Source of the DNA: Firmicutes bacterium UBA5493 | Lineage (GTDB): Bacteria > Bacillota > Limnochordia > Darwinibacteriales > Darwinibacteriaceae | Direction: 5' to 3' | Length of the DNA: 64,000 nucleotides | Assembly (NCBI GenBank): GCA_002424045.1 | Contig: DIPH01000002.1 | Span: forward strand, 1 to 64,000 | Made by a program: the position numbers and the translations under genes | Notes under the pieces: generated by a model | Told to the model about the DNA's origin: nothing | The model's database searches: none | Seen by the model: the letters and a program-made list of their open reading frames with translations, nothing else | In this document: positions 1-7,093 of the stretch, piece by piece | How the letters are laid out: each line of letters opens with the position of its first letter | Numbering within the stretch: the stretch's first letter is position 1

Positions 1-46
1 TGATGTTCAGTTTTCAAGGTTCTCATGCGACCCCTTTTGCGGGCGC
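1..46 (-). promoter_or_regulatory. Leader of an rRNA operon lying beyond the left edge
   Basis: Read on the minus strand this stretch contains AACCTTGAAAACTGAACA, the motif that precedes 16S rRNA (and occurs in spacers) of many Bacillota rRNA operons. The rRNA genes themselves are outside the window. In Bacillus subtilis rrnA lies directly downstream of bofA on the same strand, which matches the arrangement here. Confidence 0.7.
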
Positions 47-52
47 TTTCTT

Positions 53-82
53 ATCATAGCATAATCCAAAGTAGTTTGTCAA
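53..82 (-). promoter_or_regulatory. Downstream rRNA-type promoter (P2), leftward
   Basis: Minus strand: -35 TTGACA (77-82), 18-base spacer, -10 TATGAT (53-58). Transcription would start near 46 and run leftward through the conserved CTTGAAAACTGAACA motif. Confidence 0.8.
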
Positions 83-254
83 CCTTGTCTCTGGCCATTC
101 TGCTGCTTCCAGTTTCTTACAAGAGCACTGGTCTGAAGACGAAGTCTCGAGGACAATTGAACATTCTTGAGATTGTGCCTTTCGTCATCAGCGCCAAAAC
201 CAATGTGCTGGTCGGGAGACGTTTTTGCTACGCTCGTGACTGACGACAAGATGT

Positions 255-284
255 ATATTATCATGGGACAATATCATATGTCAA
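255..284 (-). promoter_or_regulatory. Upstream rRNA-type promoter (P1), leftward
   Basis: On the minus strand there is a perfect -35 box TTGACA (279-284) and a -10 box TAATAT (255-260) separated by 18 bases. It points out of the left edge of the window, as does a second promoter about 200 bases downstream. Tandem consensus promoters are typical of rRNA operons. The boxes are read directly; the target is inferred from the leader motif next to the edge. Confidence 0.75.
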
Positions 285-361
285 CAGGAAAACAGGAATT
301 ATTTTTGTCTTCAAGGGGATCCTTCATGAGCGTTGAATAATCGGTGATAGGGGGTGTTCAT

Positions 362-1006
362 ATATGTGGAAGATTTACTTTACATACGCCAGTCCACGAA
401 ATTGTCGAACGGTTTTCCCTTCAGGAACTGGACTTCCAATACGCTCCGAGCTACAATGTTGCACCAACGCAACGGGTGTTAACCATAGTAACGAACCAAG
501 AAGCCCGTACAGTGTCATATATGCGTTGGGGCCTGGTACCGGCATGGCAAAAACAGCCCCAGAGCAGACCACCGCTCATTAATGCTCGCCTTGAGACGAT
601 TTCAGACAAGCCTACCTTTCGAAGGCTTGTCAATAATAGGCGCTGTCTAATTATTGCTGATGGTTTTTTCGAGTGGGTGCAAAAAGACTCCGCGAAGTAT
701 CCAGTATATATTACGTTAGATCAAGGAAAGCCCTTCGCCTTTGCAGGCCTGTGGGATAACGAAGCATCTCCTAGTTGCACGATCATTACACAAGATGCCT
801 CATCTTCCTTGAAGCCTGTGCACCATCGTATGCCGCTGATTCTCACACCTGATTCCGAAAGACTGTGGCTAAGCTTTGCTCCCTTTGCCGAGCTGCGAAA
901 CCTGCTTCCCGATCAAGAAAAGAGACTATTTACGTACCATCGCGTTAGTACCTTAGTTAACTCGCCGAAAAACAACGAGGCAGCATGCATCCTGCCCGAC
1001 GACTGA
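362..1006 (+). CDS. SRAP (YedK/HMCES-type) abasic-site shield protein with ATA start
   Basis: SRAP-domain protein of 214 residues. The family covalently traps abasic sites in single-stranded DNA through the alpha-amine and thiol of Cys2, exposed when Met1 is removed. The family signature is all visible: CGRF at the N-terminus, INAR (Asn74), GFFEW (Glu104) and HHRMP (His155), corresponding to the catalytic Asn, Glu and His of YedK. The codon before Cys2 is ATA (362-364), with GGGGG at 350-354 ideally spaced before it. A GTG at 344 would add six residues and bury the cysteine. Either ATA is the start, or a TG dinucleotide is missing from ATATGTG, since ATG TGT GGA would be the normal beginning. 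The gene sits opposite to the recR-bofA-rrn block. Confidence 0.85.
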   Translation: MCGRFTLHTPVHEIVERFSLQELDFQYAPSYNVAPTQRVLTIVTNQEARTVSYMRWGLVPAWQKQPQSRPPLINARLETISDKPTFRRLVNNRRCLIIADGFFEWVQKDSAKYPVYITLDQGKPFAFAGLWDNEASPSCTIITQDASSSLKPVHHRMPLILTPDSERLWLSFAPFAELRNLLPDQEKRLFTYHRVSTLVNSPKNNEAACILPDD

Positions 1007-1011
1007 CGCAA

Positions 1012-1272
1012 TCACAAAATCAGGCGCAAGGCTATAATTAGGATGACACCAGGCACACCTAGTAGGCCTACAACCAACGCAGTAATGGGATTGACACCCA
1101 CCACAAAACCCCAAAAGCCACCAATAAAGTTGATCACTAACAATACTCCGCCACCGATGACTGCATTCACAATAAGATTAAAAATGCTTCGCAGAGGAAT
1201 CAGCAGCATCTTCCCGAGTGCATATAGAACCAAAACGCCAGCCACGTAGGCAACGATCACAAGAAAGTCCAT
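1012..1272 (-). CDS. bofA: BofA-family pro-sigma-K processing inhibitor-like membrane protein
   Basis: 86-residue hydrophobic protein with three likely membrane segments and the Gly-rich C-terminal half ending in VPGVILIIAL, typical of the BofA family. In Bacillus BofA holds the SpoIVFB protease inactive in the mother-cell-derived forespore membrane until sigma-K is needed. The ATG at 1272 is preceded by GTGAGGTGA at good spacing; an upstream ATG at 1308 is not. The position downstream of recR and yaaL and just before the rRNA promoters is the same as in B. subtilis, which supports the assignment. Confidence 0.82.
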   Translation of the reverse strand: MDFLVIVAYVAGVLVLYALGKMLLIPLRSIFNLIVNAVIGGGVLLVINFIGGFWGFVVGVNPITALVVGLLGVPGVILIIALRLIL

Positions 1273-1343
1273 GCGGTTCACCTCACTTAGGTTCGTCCTC
1301 ATGAACATACTATGGTGTTTCTGGTCTGATTATGCCCTTGTAC

Positions 1344-1619
1344 CTATTGCGAGTCTTTCATTCGTTTCAACCAATACATGTACTTACGTTCCGCTGCTTG
1401 CAAGGAGAGAATTGCGTGGTCCACTAATTCTGGTTCTGTCGCTTGGTTAAAATAGCTCTGGGCATTAAGCCACTCTTGTTTGGCCGTATTAACCATGACT
1501 GAGAATTCCTCTTGGGTTTCTTGATTCGATTCTGAGGGAAGATCATCGTCTGCGTCATCAAGCCATTTGCTGGCCAACTCCCAAAACCTTCCAGATGTCT
1601 TGTGGGACAAAGAAACCAC
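1344..1619 (-). CDS. yaaL: YaaL-like DUF2508 protein
   Basis: 91-residue soluble protein. The C-terminal half (VDHAILSLQAAERKYMYWLK) is the DUF2508 signature, and the central KQEWLNAQSYFNQ segment also matches. Function of the family is unknown; it is almost always found between recR and bofA in spore formers, as here. The start is GTG with GGAAGGA just upstream. Confidence 0.8.
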   Translation of the reverse strand: MVSLSHKTSGRFWELASKWLDDADDDLPSESNQETQEEFSVMVNTAKQEWLNAQSYFNQATEPELVDHAILSLQAAERKYMYWLKRMKDSQ

Positions 1620-1689
1620 CTCGTCCTTCCATAATACTTGGTTTAGTATTACTCAAAACAAGGCGGTTTATTCCTGAAAAATATAGAAA

Positions 1690-2286
1690 TTACAATTCAC
1701 GACGCCCCTCGAGTGCCTTAGATAACGTCACTTCATCAACGTACTCCAGATCACTGCCCACCGGCATTCCATGGGCCATTCTAGTCACCTTTACCCCAAT
1801 GGGTTTCAGCAAACGGGCCAGATACATAGCCGTGGCCTCACCCTCAACGTTAGGATCGGTGGCTAACACCACTTCCTCTACATCGGGTCCAATTCTGGCC
1901 ACCAGTTCTTTAACCTTAAGATCATTGGGACCTATTCCTTCCAAAGGCGAAATGGCTCCATGCAAGACATGGTATATACCGTCGAAACTCTTGGTGCGCT
2001 CCATAGCAATAACATCCCTAGGCTCTTCCACCACGCAGATAAAGCTCTTGTTCCTCTTCGAACTTGTACAAATCGTGCACGGATCTTCCTCGGTTAAGTT
2101 GAAACACTGCGAGCAATAGATGATGCGCTGTTTAGCCTGGACGATTGCTTCCGTTAGGCTCTGCACCTCTGAAGGTGTCTGGCTGATCAAGAAGAACGCC
2201 AAGCGCTGCGCAGTTTTCGGCCCAACCCCTGGCAAGCGCACTAACTCTTCAATTAAACGGGCCATAGGTTTAGGATAACGTGCCAT
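1690..2286 (-). CDS. recR: Recombination protein RecR
   Basis: 198 residues, the usual RecR length. The helix-hairpin-helix region (LPGVGPKTAQRLAF) is followed by a four-cysteine zinc finger (CSQCFN...CTIC, residues about 57-72), a Toprim domain (VVEEPRDV to TDPNVEGEATAMYL) and the C-terminal Walker-B-like part. RecR acts with RecF/RecO to load RecA at gapped DNA. The ATG overlaps the ybaB stop codon by one base (TAATG), so the two are translationally coupled. Confidence 0.97.
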   Translation of the reverse strand: MARYPKPMARLIEELVRLPGVGPKTAQRLAFFLISQTPSEVQSLTEAIVQAKQRIIYCSQCFNLTEEDPCTICTSSKRNKSFICVVEEPRDVIAMERTKSFDGIYHVLHGAISPLEGIGPNDLKVKELVARIGPDVEEVVLATDPNVEGEATAMYLARLLKPIGVKVTRMAHGMPVGSDLEYVDEVTLSKALEGRREL

Positions 2287-2612
2287 TAAAATAGTCCAGG
2301 AGGTAATCCTTGGAGATTTACTTTGCCAGTTACCTTCTCAAGTTCACTAGCCGACAGTTCGCGAGATTTGCGCAACCCATCGTTAACAGCAGCTAGAATA
2401 AGGTCTTCGAGCATTTCCACATCTTCGGGATCCACCGCATCAGGTTGAATCTTAATCTCTTTCACATCTTGGTGCCCGGTGACAATCGCGGTGATCACTC
2501 CGCCTCCAGCAGTTCCTTCGACCGTCATCTCCCCTAGCTCGGCTTGCACCTTCTCCAAATCAGCCTGCATTTTCTGCATCTGACGCATCATCTTTTGCAT
2601 GTTCATTCCCAT
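2286..2612 (-). CDS. ybaB: YbaB/EbfC nucleoid-associated protein
   Basis: 108-residue YbaB/EbfC family protein, a small dimeric DNA-binding protein usually encoded between dnaX and recR. The Met/Gln-rich N-terminal helix (MMRQMQKMQADLEKVQAEL), the GGGVITAIVTG strand and the LPPGLF tail are characteristic. The ATG at 2612 is chosen because AGGTGG lies five bases before it; a GTG at 2621 lies inside that site. Confidence 0.93.
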   Translation of the reverse strand: MGMNMQKMMRQMQKMQADLEKVQAELGEMTVEGTAGGGVITAIVTGHQDVKEIKIQPDAVDPEDVEMLEDLILAAVNDGLRKSRELSASELEKVTGKVNLQGLPPGLF

Positions 2613-2630
2613 TAAAGCCACCTCACTCTC

Positions 2631-4319
2631 TTAATTTTCTTTAGGTTTCGATATAATCTTCCCTCCAAAGGTCTCCATGCTAGCTCTTAGGAATGCTTCA
2701 GCATCACTGTCCTGTGCCTTTGGTTGTTCAGATGTGATACCTGCTTCCAGATTAACCTTTCTTTCCACGTCGGGCTTGACCGTCGGGTGACCCTCCTGGC
2801 GCTTACGTTTGGAGGCCTGTGATGGTTTGTCTGGCTGGACCCTTTGTGGGGCCACTTGCTTAGGTCCACTCGCCGTCTCATCTTGGAAAACGCACCTAAA
2901 TCGCACCTGCTTACCCATTAATTTGGACAAAACCCGCTCCGCCGGTTCACGGTGGCTATCCTGTTCAATACTTGCTTTGTGGAATCCTCGATCCCGTGGG
3001 AAAGCAATAACAATGTTATCATCTACTACCTCTACCGGTGTTCCTTCCTTTAGGAAAGCCTCGCACTGCATCAAACGTTCATCGCGAAGACCCTTGAGAT
3101 AGTCAGGCCAAATCTCCAACACATAGGCTGATCGTTCGGCATCATTAGCACTAGGAATGCGCCTTTTAGGAATCTGAGTACTCGAAACCCTTTCAGACAC
3201 GCTTTCGTTCCCCTTCGCCAGTAGCATTTGCATCCTGGAAATTTCCTTCTCAAGCGTACGCACTTTATCCTCGAGTCTACCCATATCAGCACTGGGCAAG
3301 GAGGTCTTAGTGGTCGTGATCTTCACAACAGCCAGTTCCAGGACAATCCGAGGATCTGATGCAAAACGCATTTCCCGCACAGTCTCGGAGAGCTGCTCAA
3401 TAGCACGGAGCTCCAAGGGCTCATCTTTGTTGGCACCACTCAAAATACCGTTCCGCAATTTAGCAATAACAGCAAGGGCAAATTGGCTCAGATCCCTTCC
3501 CTGATTATGCAAGTCATCAATGATCTGTAGCGCCTCAAGCTTGGAATCGCCTAAGATGTGCTCTGTAAAAGAATCTACCTGCTCTTGTGGGGCAATCCCT
3601 AGCACCTCTACTACCGCATCAACCGTTATCTTCTTCGCGAAAGAAGCACATTTCTCGAAAATCCCGAGGGCGTCACGCATGCCCCCTGCAGCATGTTGGG
3701 CGATCAAACGTAGAGCCTCTAGATCGACCTCCAACTCCTCACCCTTGGCTACTGTCTGCAAACGCTCAACCACGGCCTGCTCGGAAAATCTTCCAAAGTC
3801 AAAGCGCTGCACACGGGACAAAATTGTAGGCGGCAGACGGTGGGGATCTGTAGTGGCAAAAATAAAGACTACATGGGCAGGAGGCTCCTCAAGGGTTTTC
3901 AAAAGTGCATTAAACGCCTCCGTAGTCAGCATATGAACTTCATCAATTATGTAGACTTTATACGCTGCATTAATGGGAGTGAACTGCACTTGGCTACGAA
4001 GCTCCCGGACATCATCAATTCCGCGATTGGAGGCTCCGTCAATTTCAATGACATTGAGGGACGTTCCCTCTTTAATCGTGTGGCACTCTCCACATTTCCC
4101 GCAGGGTGTGGCCGTTGGACCAGATTGGCAATTCAGTCCTTTCGCTAGAATTCTCGCGACGGAGGTCTTACCTGTCCCCCGGGGACCAGTAAAAAGATAG
4201 GCATGGGAAATCCGGCGGGTGTTGAGACTGTTTTCCAGGGTCTTTACGATAGTATCCTGCCCTACTACATCGCCGAAACCCTGTGGTCGCCATTTTCTAT
4301 ACAACGAGACATAAGCCAA
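2631..4319 (-). CDS. dnaX: DNA polymerase III gamma/tau subunit
   Basis: 562-residue DnaX, the clamp-loader ATPase. It shows the N-terminal AYVSLYRKWRP motif, Walker A GPRGTGKT, a four-Cys zinc module (CQSG...CGKCGEC), Walker B IIDEVHML and sensor-1 TTDPHRLPPTILSR. The C-terminal third is a variable, charged tau-like tail. The start is TTG at 4319 behind GGGGGGA with six-base spacing; this gives MAYVSLYRKW. A TTG at 4334 lies upstream of that ribosome binding site. First gene of the dnaX-ybaB-recR-yaaL-bofA run, directly downstream of the SRP RNA. Confidence 0.96.
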   Translation of the reverse strand: MAYVSLYRKWRPQGFGDVVGQDTIVKTLENSLNTRRISHAYLFTGPRGTGKTSVARILAKGLNCQSGPTATPCGKCGECHTIKEGTSLNVIEIDGASNRGIDDVRELRSQVQFTPINAAYKVYIIDEVHMLTTEAFNALLKTLEEPPAHVVFIFATTDPHRLPPTILSRVQRFDFGRFSEQAVVERLQTVAKGEELEVDLEALRLIAQHAAGGMRDALGIFEKCASFAKKITVDAVVEVLGIAPQEQVDSFTEHILGDSKLEALQIIDDLHNQGRDLSQFALAVIAKLRNGILSGANKDEPLELRAIEQLSETVREMRFASDPRIVLELAVVKITTTKTSLPSADMGRLEDKVRTLEKEISRMQMLLAKGNESVSERVSSTQIPKRRIPSANDAERSAYVLEIWPDYLKGLRDERLMQCEAFLKEGTPVEVVDDNIVIAFPRDRGFHKASIEQDSHREPAERVLSKLMGKQVRFRCVFQDETASGPKQVAPQRVQPDKPSQASKRKRQEGHPTVKPDVERKVNLEAGITSEQPKAQDSDAEAFLRASMETFGGKIISKPKEN

Positions 4320-4413
4320 GGATTGTCCCCCCAATCTTCTCTACGTTCCCTCTATGGTTTCTCGACAATCAGACTAAAGTCCTTTCAGTGATCCCAACCT
4401 AAATTTGAACATA

Positions 4414-4687
4414 AAAAAATGTCGTGCACCTATCCTCGAAAGTGGTCTCCCAGACGATATTTAGGTAGTTAGCTCGAACCAGGCACCCTCACGGCACATA
4501 GGAGCTTCCACTTACCGCTGCTTCCTTCCAGACCTGACGGGATTCATGGATTCCTATTGCGTAAGACCCAATTGTCAACACCACTTGCCTAAACCAGACT
4601 CCACGAAACCAATCCTCAAACAGGAATTCGACCCCGCTACAGCGGATTGCGGGTACAGGGCACCGCTACCTCCCCGTCTAGCACGAC
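4414..4687 (-). ncRNA. ffs: Signal recognition particle RNA (long Bacillus-type scRNA)
   Basis: The minus strand carries the SRP RNA core (GTCTGGAAGGAAGCAGC around 4518-4540) and the 5' domain GGGGAGGTAGCGGTGCCCTG (about 4655-4676). The ends pair: GTCGTGC at 4681-4687 with GCACGAC at 4421-4427, immediately followed by seven T residues (4413-4419). The length of about 267 nucleotides fits the long form with an Alu domain. The place upstream of dnaX is conserved in Bacillota. Confidence 0.95.
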
Positions 4688-4693
4688 AAAATA

Positions 4694-4722
4694 ATTATAC
4701 TGAACATCATCCTAAGTGTCAA
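4694..4722 (-). promoter_or_regulatory. Consensus promoter of the SRP RNA gene
   Basis: Minus strand TTGACA (4717-4722), exactly 17 bases, TATAAT (4694-4699): a perfect sigma-A promoter. The predicted start at about 4687 coincides with the 5' end of the SRP RNA closing helix. Confidence 0.92.
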
Positions 4723-4770
4723 GACACCTAGCTCCCGGAAAGCTGGGAATACCCGCCTTGTACTGGATTT

Positions 4771-4971
4771 TTATTGATACTGTGGTTCTTCTTTTTGAAC
4801 ATGCTTGAGCCGACCCTGAAGCTTAGGGATCATATCCTCGATCTGCTGCGCCATCCCATTGTACATTTCCTGAACAGCAGGAACATCTGTATCCATAGCA
4901 CAGGTCTTAAGCTGCCCGGCGAGAGAATGGGCGCCTGCGACTGTCTGCTCGATCCTTGATTTGGTTGTCAT
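4771..4971 (-). CDS. DUF1657 protein
   Basis: 66-residue protein ending in EEPQYQ with the pattern expected of DUF1657 (TVAGAHSLAGQLKTCAMDT, VQEMYNGMAQQIEDMIPKLQGRL). These small helical proteins occur in spore-forming Bacillota, often near spoVA genes; their role is unknown. ATG at 4971 follows GGAGGGTGA. It lies alone between the tRNA-Ser terminator and the SRP promoter. Confidence 0.8.
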   Translation of the reverse strand: MTTKSRIEQTVAGAHSLAGQLKTCAMDTDVPAVQEMYNGMAQQIEDMIPKLQGRLKHVQKEEPQYQ

Positions 4972-5126
4972 ATTCACCCTCCTTCGATGCATCCATCTCT
5001 TCATCCATAGCTTTTCCAAGCAGAGGGTAAAAATTCAAGATCAGATTCTCTTTACTCCAGCTCACGATAATTTGGACACGAAACATCTCACTAGGTAAGA
5101 GAAATCAAGCCTGAGGCAAAGTACCT

Positions 5127-5168
5127 AAAAAAAAAATGAACCCGAACACCTTAGCGATAGGGTTCGGA
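5127..5168 (-). terminator. Intrinsic terminator after the tRNA-Ser genes
   Basis: On the minus strand, GAACCC and GGGTTC arms (within 5138-5165) are followed by ten T residues (5127-5136), just after the 3' end of tRNA-Ser(GGA). Confidence 0.8.
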
Positions 5169-5179
5169 CTTGTTTCAAA

Positions 5180-5272
5180 TGGCGGAGAGAGAGGGATTCG
5201 AACCCTCGAGGGGCTCATCACCCCTACACGATTTCCAGTCGTGCCTGTTCAGCCATACTCCAGCATCTCTCC
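5180..5272 (-). tRNA. tRNA-Ser (anticodon GGA)
   Basis: 93 nucleotides including an encoded CCA. Acceptor GGAGAGA pairs with TCTCTCC; the anticodon loop CTGGAAA is closed by CACGA/TCGTG; a long variable arm and GGTTCGAATCC T-arm identify it as a class II serine tRNA. Confidence 0.96.
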
Positions 5273-5297
5273 ATATTTTATTTCGCTTGTTATGATC

Positions 5298-5387
5298 TGG
5301 CGGAGAGGGTGGGATTTGAACCCACGGGACGCTTACACGCCCAACGGTTTTCGAGACCGCCACATTCGGCCACTCTGTCACCTCTCC
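5298..5387 (-). tRNA. tRNA-Ser (anticodon CGA)
   Basis: 90 nucleotides with encoded CCA. Acceptor GGAGAGG pairs with CCTCTCC; anticodon loop CTCGAAA between GCGGT and ACCGT; long variable arm; GGTTCAAATCC T-arm. It starts only 10 bases after the tadA stop codon and 25 bases before the next tRNA, with no promoter in either gap. Confidence 0.96.
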
Positions 5388-5397
5388 TCGATTGTAG

Positions 5398-5841
5398 CTA
5401 ACGCAGCTCCTGGAAAAATCCTTGGAGTAGCTCAGTACATTCACGTTGGCAGATACCATCATAAACTTCTACAAAGTGGTTAAGCCGCTTGTCTTGCACA
5501 AGATTCATCAGAGAAGTCACCGCCCCCGCCTTGGGGTCATATGCTCCAAAAACCAACCTTTGCAGACGAGCATTCACAATGGCTCCTGCACACATGGGAC
5601 AGGGTTCTAGAGTAACATATAGGGTCGCATTCGTCAAGCGCCACCTGTTCAGGTGCTTAGCCGCCTCTTGGATGGCGAGAATCTCCGCGTGGGCTGTGGG
5701 GTCATTGTTGGCCTCCCTAAGGTTATGGCCCCGACCGATAATCTTTCCGTCCAAAACCACGACTGCGCCAATGGGCACTTCTCCGCTAGCTAAAGCCAAC
5801 TGAGCCTCCGCTAAAGCCTCTTGCATAAACGTTCTGTGCAC
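5398..5841 (-). CDS. tadA: tRNA-specific adenosine deaminase TadA
   Basis: 147-residue zinc deaminase that converts A34 to inosine in tRNA-Arg(ACG). The zinc ligands and catalytic acid are visible in TAHAEI and PCPMCAGA, and the C-terminal helix CQRECTELLQGFFQELR matches TadA rather than cytidine deaminases. GTG at 5841 follows GGAGAG with six-base spacing; a Met five codons later is the alternative. The two tRNA-Ser genes begin 10 bases downstream, so they are probably on the same transcript. Confidence 0.93.
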   Translation of the reverse strand: MHRTFMQEALAEAQLALASGEVPIGAVVVLDGKIIGRGHNLREANNDPTAHAEILAIQEAAKHLNRWRLTNATLYVTLEPCPMCAGAIVNARLQRLVFGAYDPKAGAVTSLMNLVQDKRLNHFVEVYDGICQRECTELLQGFFQELR

Positions 5842-5875
5842 GTTGATCTCTCCAAGCCTTACGTTACCAAATCTA

Positions 5876-5904
5876 AATATACCACAGAAAGGCAACCGTG
5901 ACAA
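5876..5904 (-). promoter_or_regulatory. Promoter of tadA (and probably the tRNA-Ser genes)
   Basis: Minus strand -35 TTGTCA (5899-5904), 17 bases, -10 TATATT (5876-5881), about 30 bases before the tadA start. Confidence 0.65.
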
Positions 5905-5912
5905 GATAAATT

Positions 5913-5936
5913 AAAAAAAGGGGGCCGAGCCCCCTT
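5913..5936 (-). terminator. Intrinsic terminator after the downstream SASP gene
   Basis: GGGGGC/GCCCCC stem (5920-5934) followed on the minus strand by seven T residues (5913-5919). Confidence 0.9.
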
Positions 5937-5937
5937 C

Positions 5938-6174
5938 TCATTGTTTGAAGCCACCTTCACCCTCGTTCAGACTGCGTTCGGCCTCAGCAATCATGTGGCG
6001 CACCATGTGCCCACCAACGGCGCCGCACTCACGAGAAGAAATGTTGCCCCAATATCCAGACTCGTATTCAGGATTAATTCCAAGTTCAGTTGCCATCTCA
6101 TACTTCAACGCATTCATGGCCTCGGTCGCTTCGGGGACTACGAGGCCGTTTTTCTTCCGGCTTCTTCTGGCCAC
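5938..6174 (-). CDS. Alpha/beta-type small acid-soluble spore protein (copy 1)
   Basis: 78-residue alpha/beta-type SASP, a DNA-binding protein that coats and protects the spore chromosome and is degraded by the GPR protease at germination. ALKYEMATELGI is the conserved GPR-site region and the RECGAVGGHMVRHMI segment is the second conserved block. GTG at 6174 follows GGGGAGGTGA with eight-base spacing. It is very similar to the gene just upstream (shared GYWGNISSRECGAVGGHMVR), a tandem duplication. Confidence 0.93.
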   Translation of the reverse strand: MARRSRKKNGLVVPEATEAMNALKYEMATELGINPEYESGYWGNISSRECGAVGGHMVRHMIAEAERSLNEGEGGFKQ

Positions 6175-6195
6175 TTTGAGTTTCACCTCCCCTAG

Positions 6196-6235
6196 AAAAA
6201 CAGGATGCTTCGGCACGATGGTGCCGGGCATCCTG
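6196..6235 (-). terminator. Hairpin with T-tract between the two SASP genes
   Basis: CAGGATGC...GCATCCTG arms with inner CGGCAC/GTGCCG, followed on the minus strand by TTTTT (6196-6200). It ends only three bases before the ribosome binding site of SASP copy 1. Confidence 0.85.
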
Positions 6236-6252
6236 TCAGTTACGTATCTACC

Positions 6253-6528
6253 TTACTGGTTTTGTTTTGGTTCTTGTGGGAAATTCCCACGGAAACCAGT
6301 GGTTCCTCCGCCCTGACCAACTAAGGATTGCTGAGCAGCGGCGACCATACGTCTTACCATATGTCCACCAACGGCACCACACTCACGGGAAGAAATGTTG
6401 CCCCAATATCCAGACTTATACTCAGGGTTGATCCCCAATTCAGTGGCGACTTCGTATTTGAACTGATTCATGGCCTGGAACGCTTCGGGTACAGCTTTAA
6501 TATTCGATCCAGAAGATCCTAATGCCAT
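6253..6528 (-). CDS. Alpha/beta-type small acid-soluble spore protein (copy 2)
   Basis: 91-residue alpha/beta-type SASP with QFKYEVATELGI (GPR cleavage region) and RECGAVGGHMVRRMV. It carries a longer Gly/Gln-rich C-terminal tail than copy 1. ATG at 6528 lies behind AAGGAGGTGA. Probably forespore-expressed under sigma-G or sigma-F; a convincing sigma-G promoter was not recognised by eye. Confidence 0.93.
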   Translation of the reverse strand: MALGSSGSNIKAVPEAFQAMNQFKYEVATELGINPEYKSGYWGNISSRECGAVGGHMVRRMVAAAQQSLVGQGGGTTGFRGNFPQEPKQNQ

Positions 6529-6612
6529 CAAATTCACCTCCTTCTTGTCCTGGTAGACTTAATGTTCCCGCGAATCGGGCTGCCTAACCCAGTAGAAGTC
6601 TGGTGAATCTGG

Positions 6613-6642
6613 AAAAAAGAAAACCAGCTACGACAGCTGGTT
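6613..6642 (-). terminator. Intrinsic terminator after the ferredoxin gene
   Basis: AACCAGCT/AGCTGGTT stem (6622-6642) followed on the minus strand by TTTCTTTTTT. Confidence 0.88.
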
Positions 6643-6663
6643 TGTTAAGCTATGTTGTTTAAA

Positions 6664-6846
6664 CTACAGCGATATGGCTCCCGTCGGGCAGGAATCTGCA
6701 GCCTCTTGGCAGCACCCTGCAGCTTCGCAATTGGCACCTTCTTTTACATGTGCGAGGCCATCATCACCCATTTGAAATACATCGGGGCAAATCTCTTCAC
6801 ACAAACCGCAGCCAATGCACTCATCCGCGTTAATTGCTGGATTCAT
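6664..6846 (-). CDS. [4Fe-4S] ferredoxin
   Basis: 60-residue single-cluster ferredoxin. CIGCGLCEEICP supplies three ligands and the fourth comes from CPTGAI near the C-terminus. Two further cysteines (GCC) lie between, which could form a disulphide, as in some thermophilic monocluster ferredoxins. A soluble electron carrier, a plausible partner for the PFOR encoded at 19.7-23.2 kb. Start supported by GAGGAGGAAGGA. It lies 20 bases downstream of rubredoxin and is probably cotranscribed with it. Confidence 0.93.
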   Translation of the reverse strand: MNPAINADECIGCGLCEEICPDVFQMGDDGLAHVKEGANCEAAGCCQEAADSCPTGAISL

Positions 6847-6866
6847 TCGTCCTTCCTCCTCAGATC

Positions 6867-7025
6867 TTAAAGTTCTTCAAACAAATCCTTTCCTACACCG
6901 CACTCCGGGCAAGTCCAGTCATCTGGAAGATCCTTGAAATCTACTCCTGGCGGAACGTCCTGTGTTGAATCTCCAACAGCTGGATCATAGACATAACCGC
7001 ACACTGTACACTCCCACTTCGACAA
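6867..7025 (-). CDS. Rubredoxin
   Basis: 52-residue rubredoxin. Translation of the minus strand gives the two iron-binding knuckles, CTVCGYVYDP and CPECGVGKDLFEE, the usual PPGV and LPDDWTCP between them, and the usual length. It starts at TTG (7025) behind AAAGAGGTGA with five-base spacing. Carries single electrons for oxygen and peroxide detoxification in anaerobes. It precedes the ferredoxin gene and follows the OmpH-like gene by 68 bases without a visible terminator. Confidence 0.95.
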   Translation of the reverse strand: MSKWECTVCGYVYDPAVGDSTQDVPPGVDFKDLPDDWTCPECGVGKDLFEEL

Positions 7026-7093
7026 CGCCTTCACCTCTTTCCACACCTTTTTGCCTGTTTCATTCTACTTAAACCAAAAAAATCCTACCTGAA

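Noticed and set aside
25..264. Two short frames in the first 260 bases
   Set aside because: They overlap the two rRNA-type promoters and have no ribosome binding sites.
2809..4391. Plus-strand open frames opposite dnaX
   Set aside because: They are antisense shadows of a well-supported dnaX gene.
5136..5483. Open reading frames on both strands across 5.1-5.5 kb
   Set aside because: They run through the two tRNA-Ser genes and their terminator; no ribosome binding site or family similarity.
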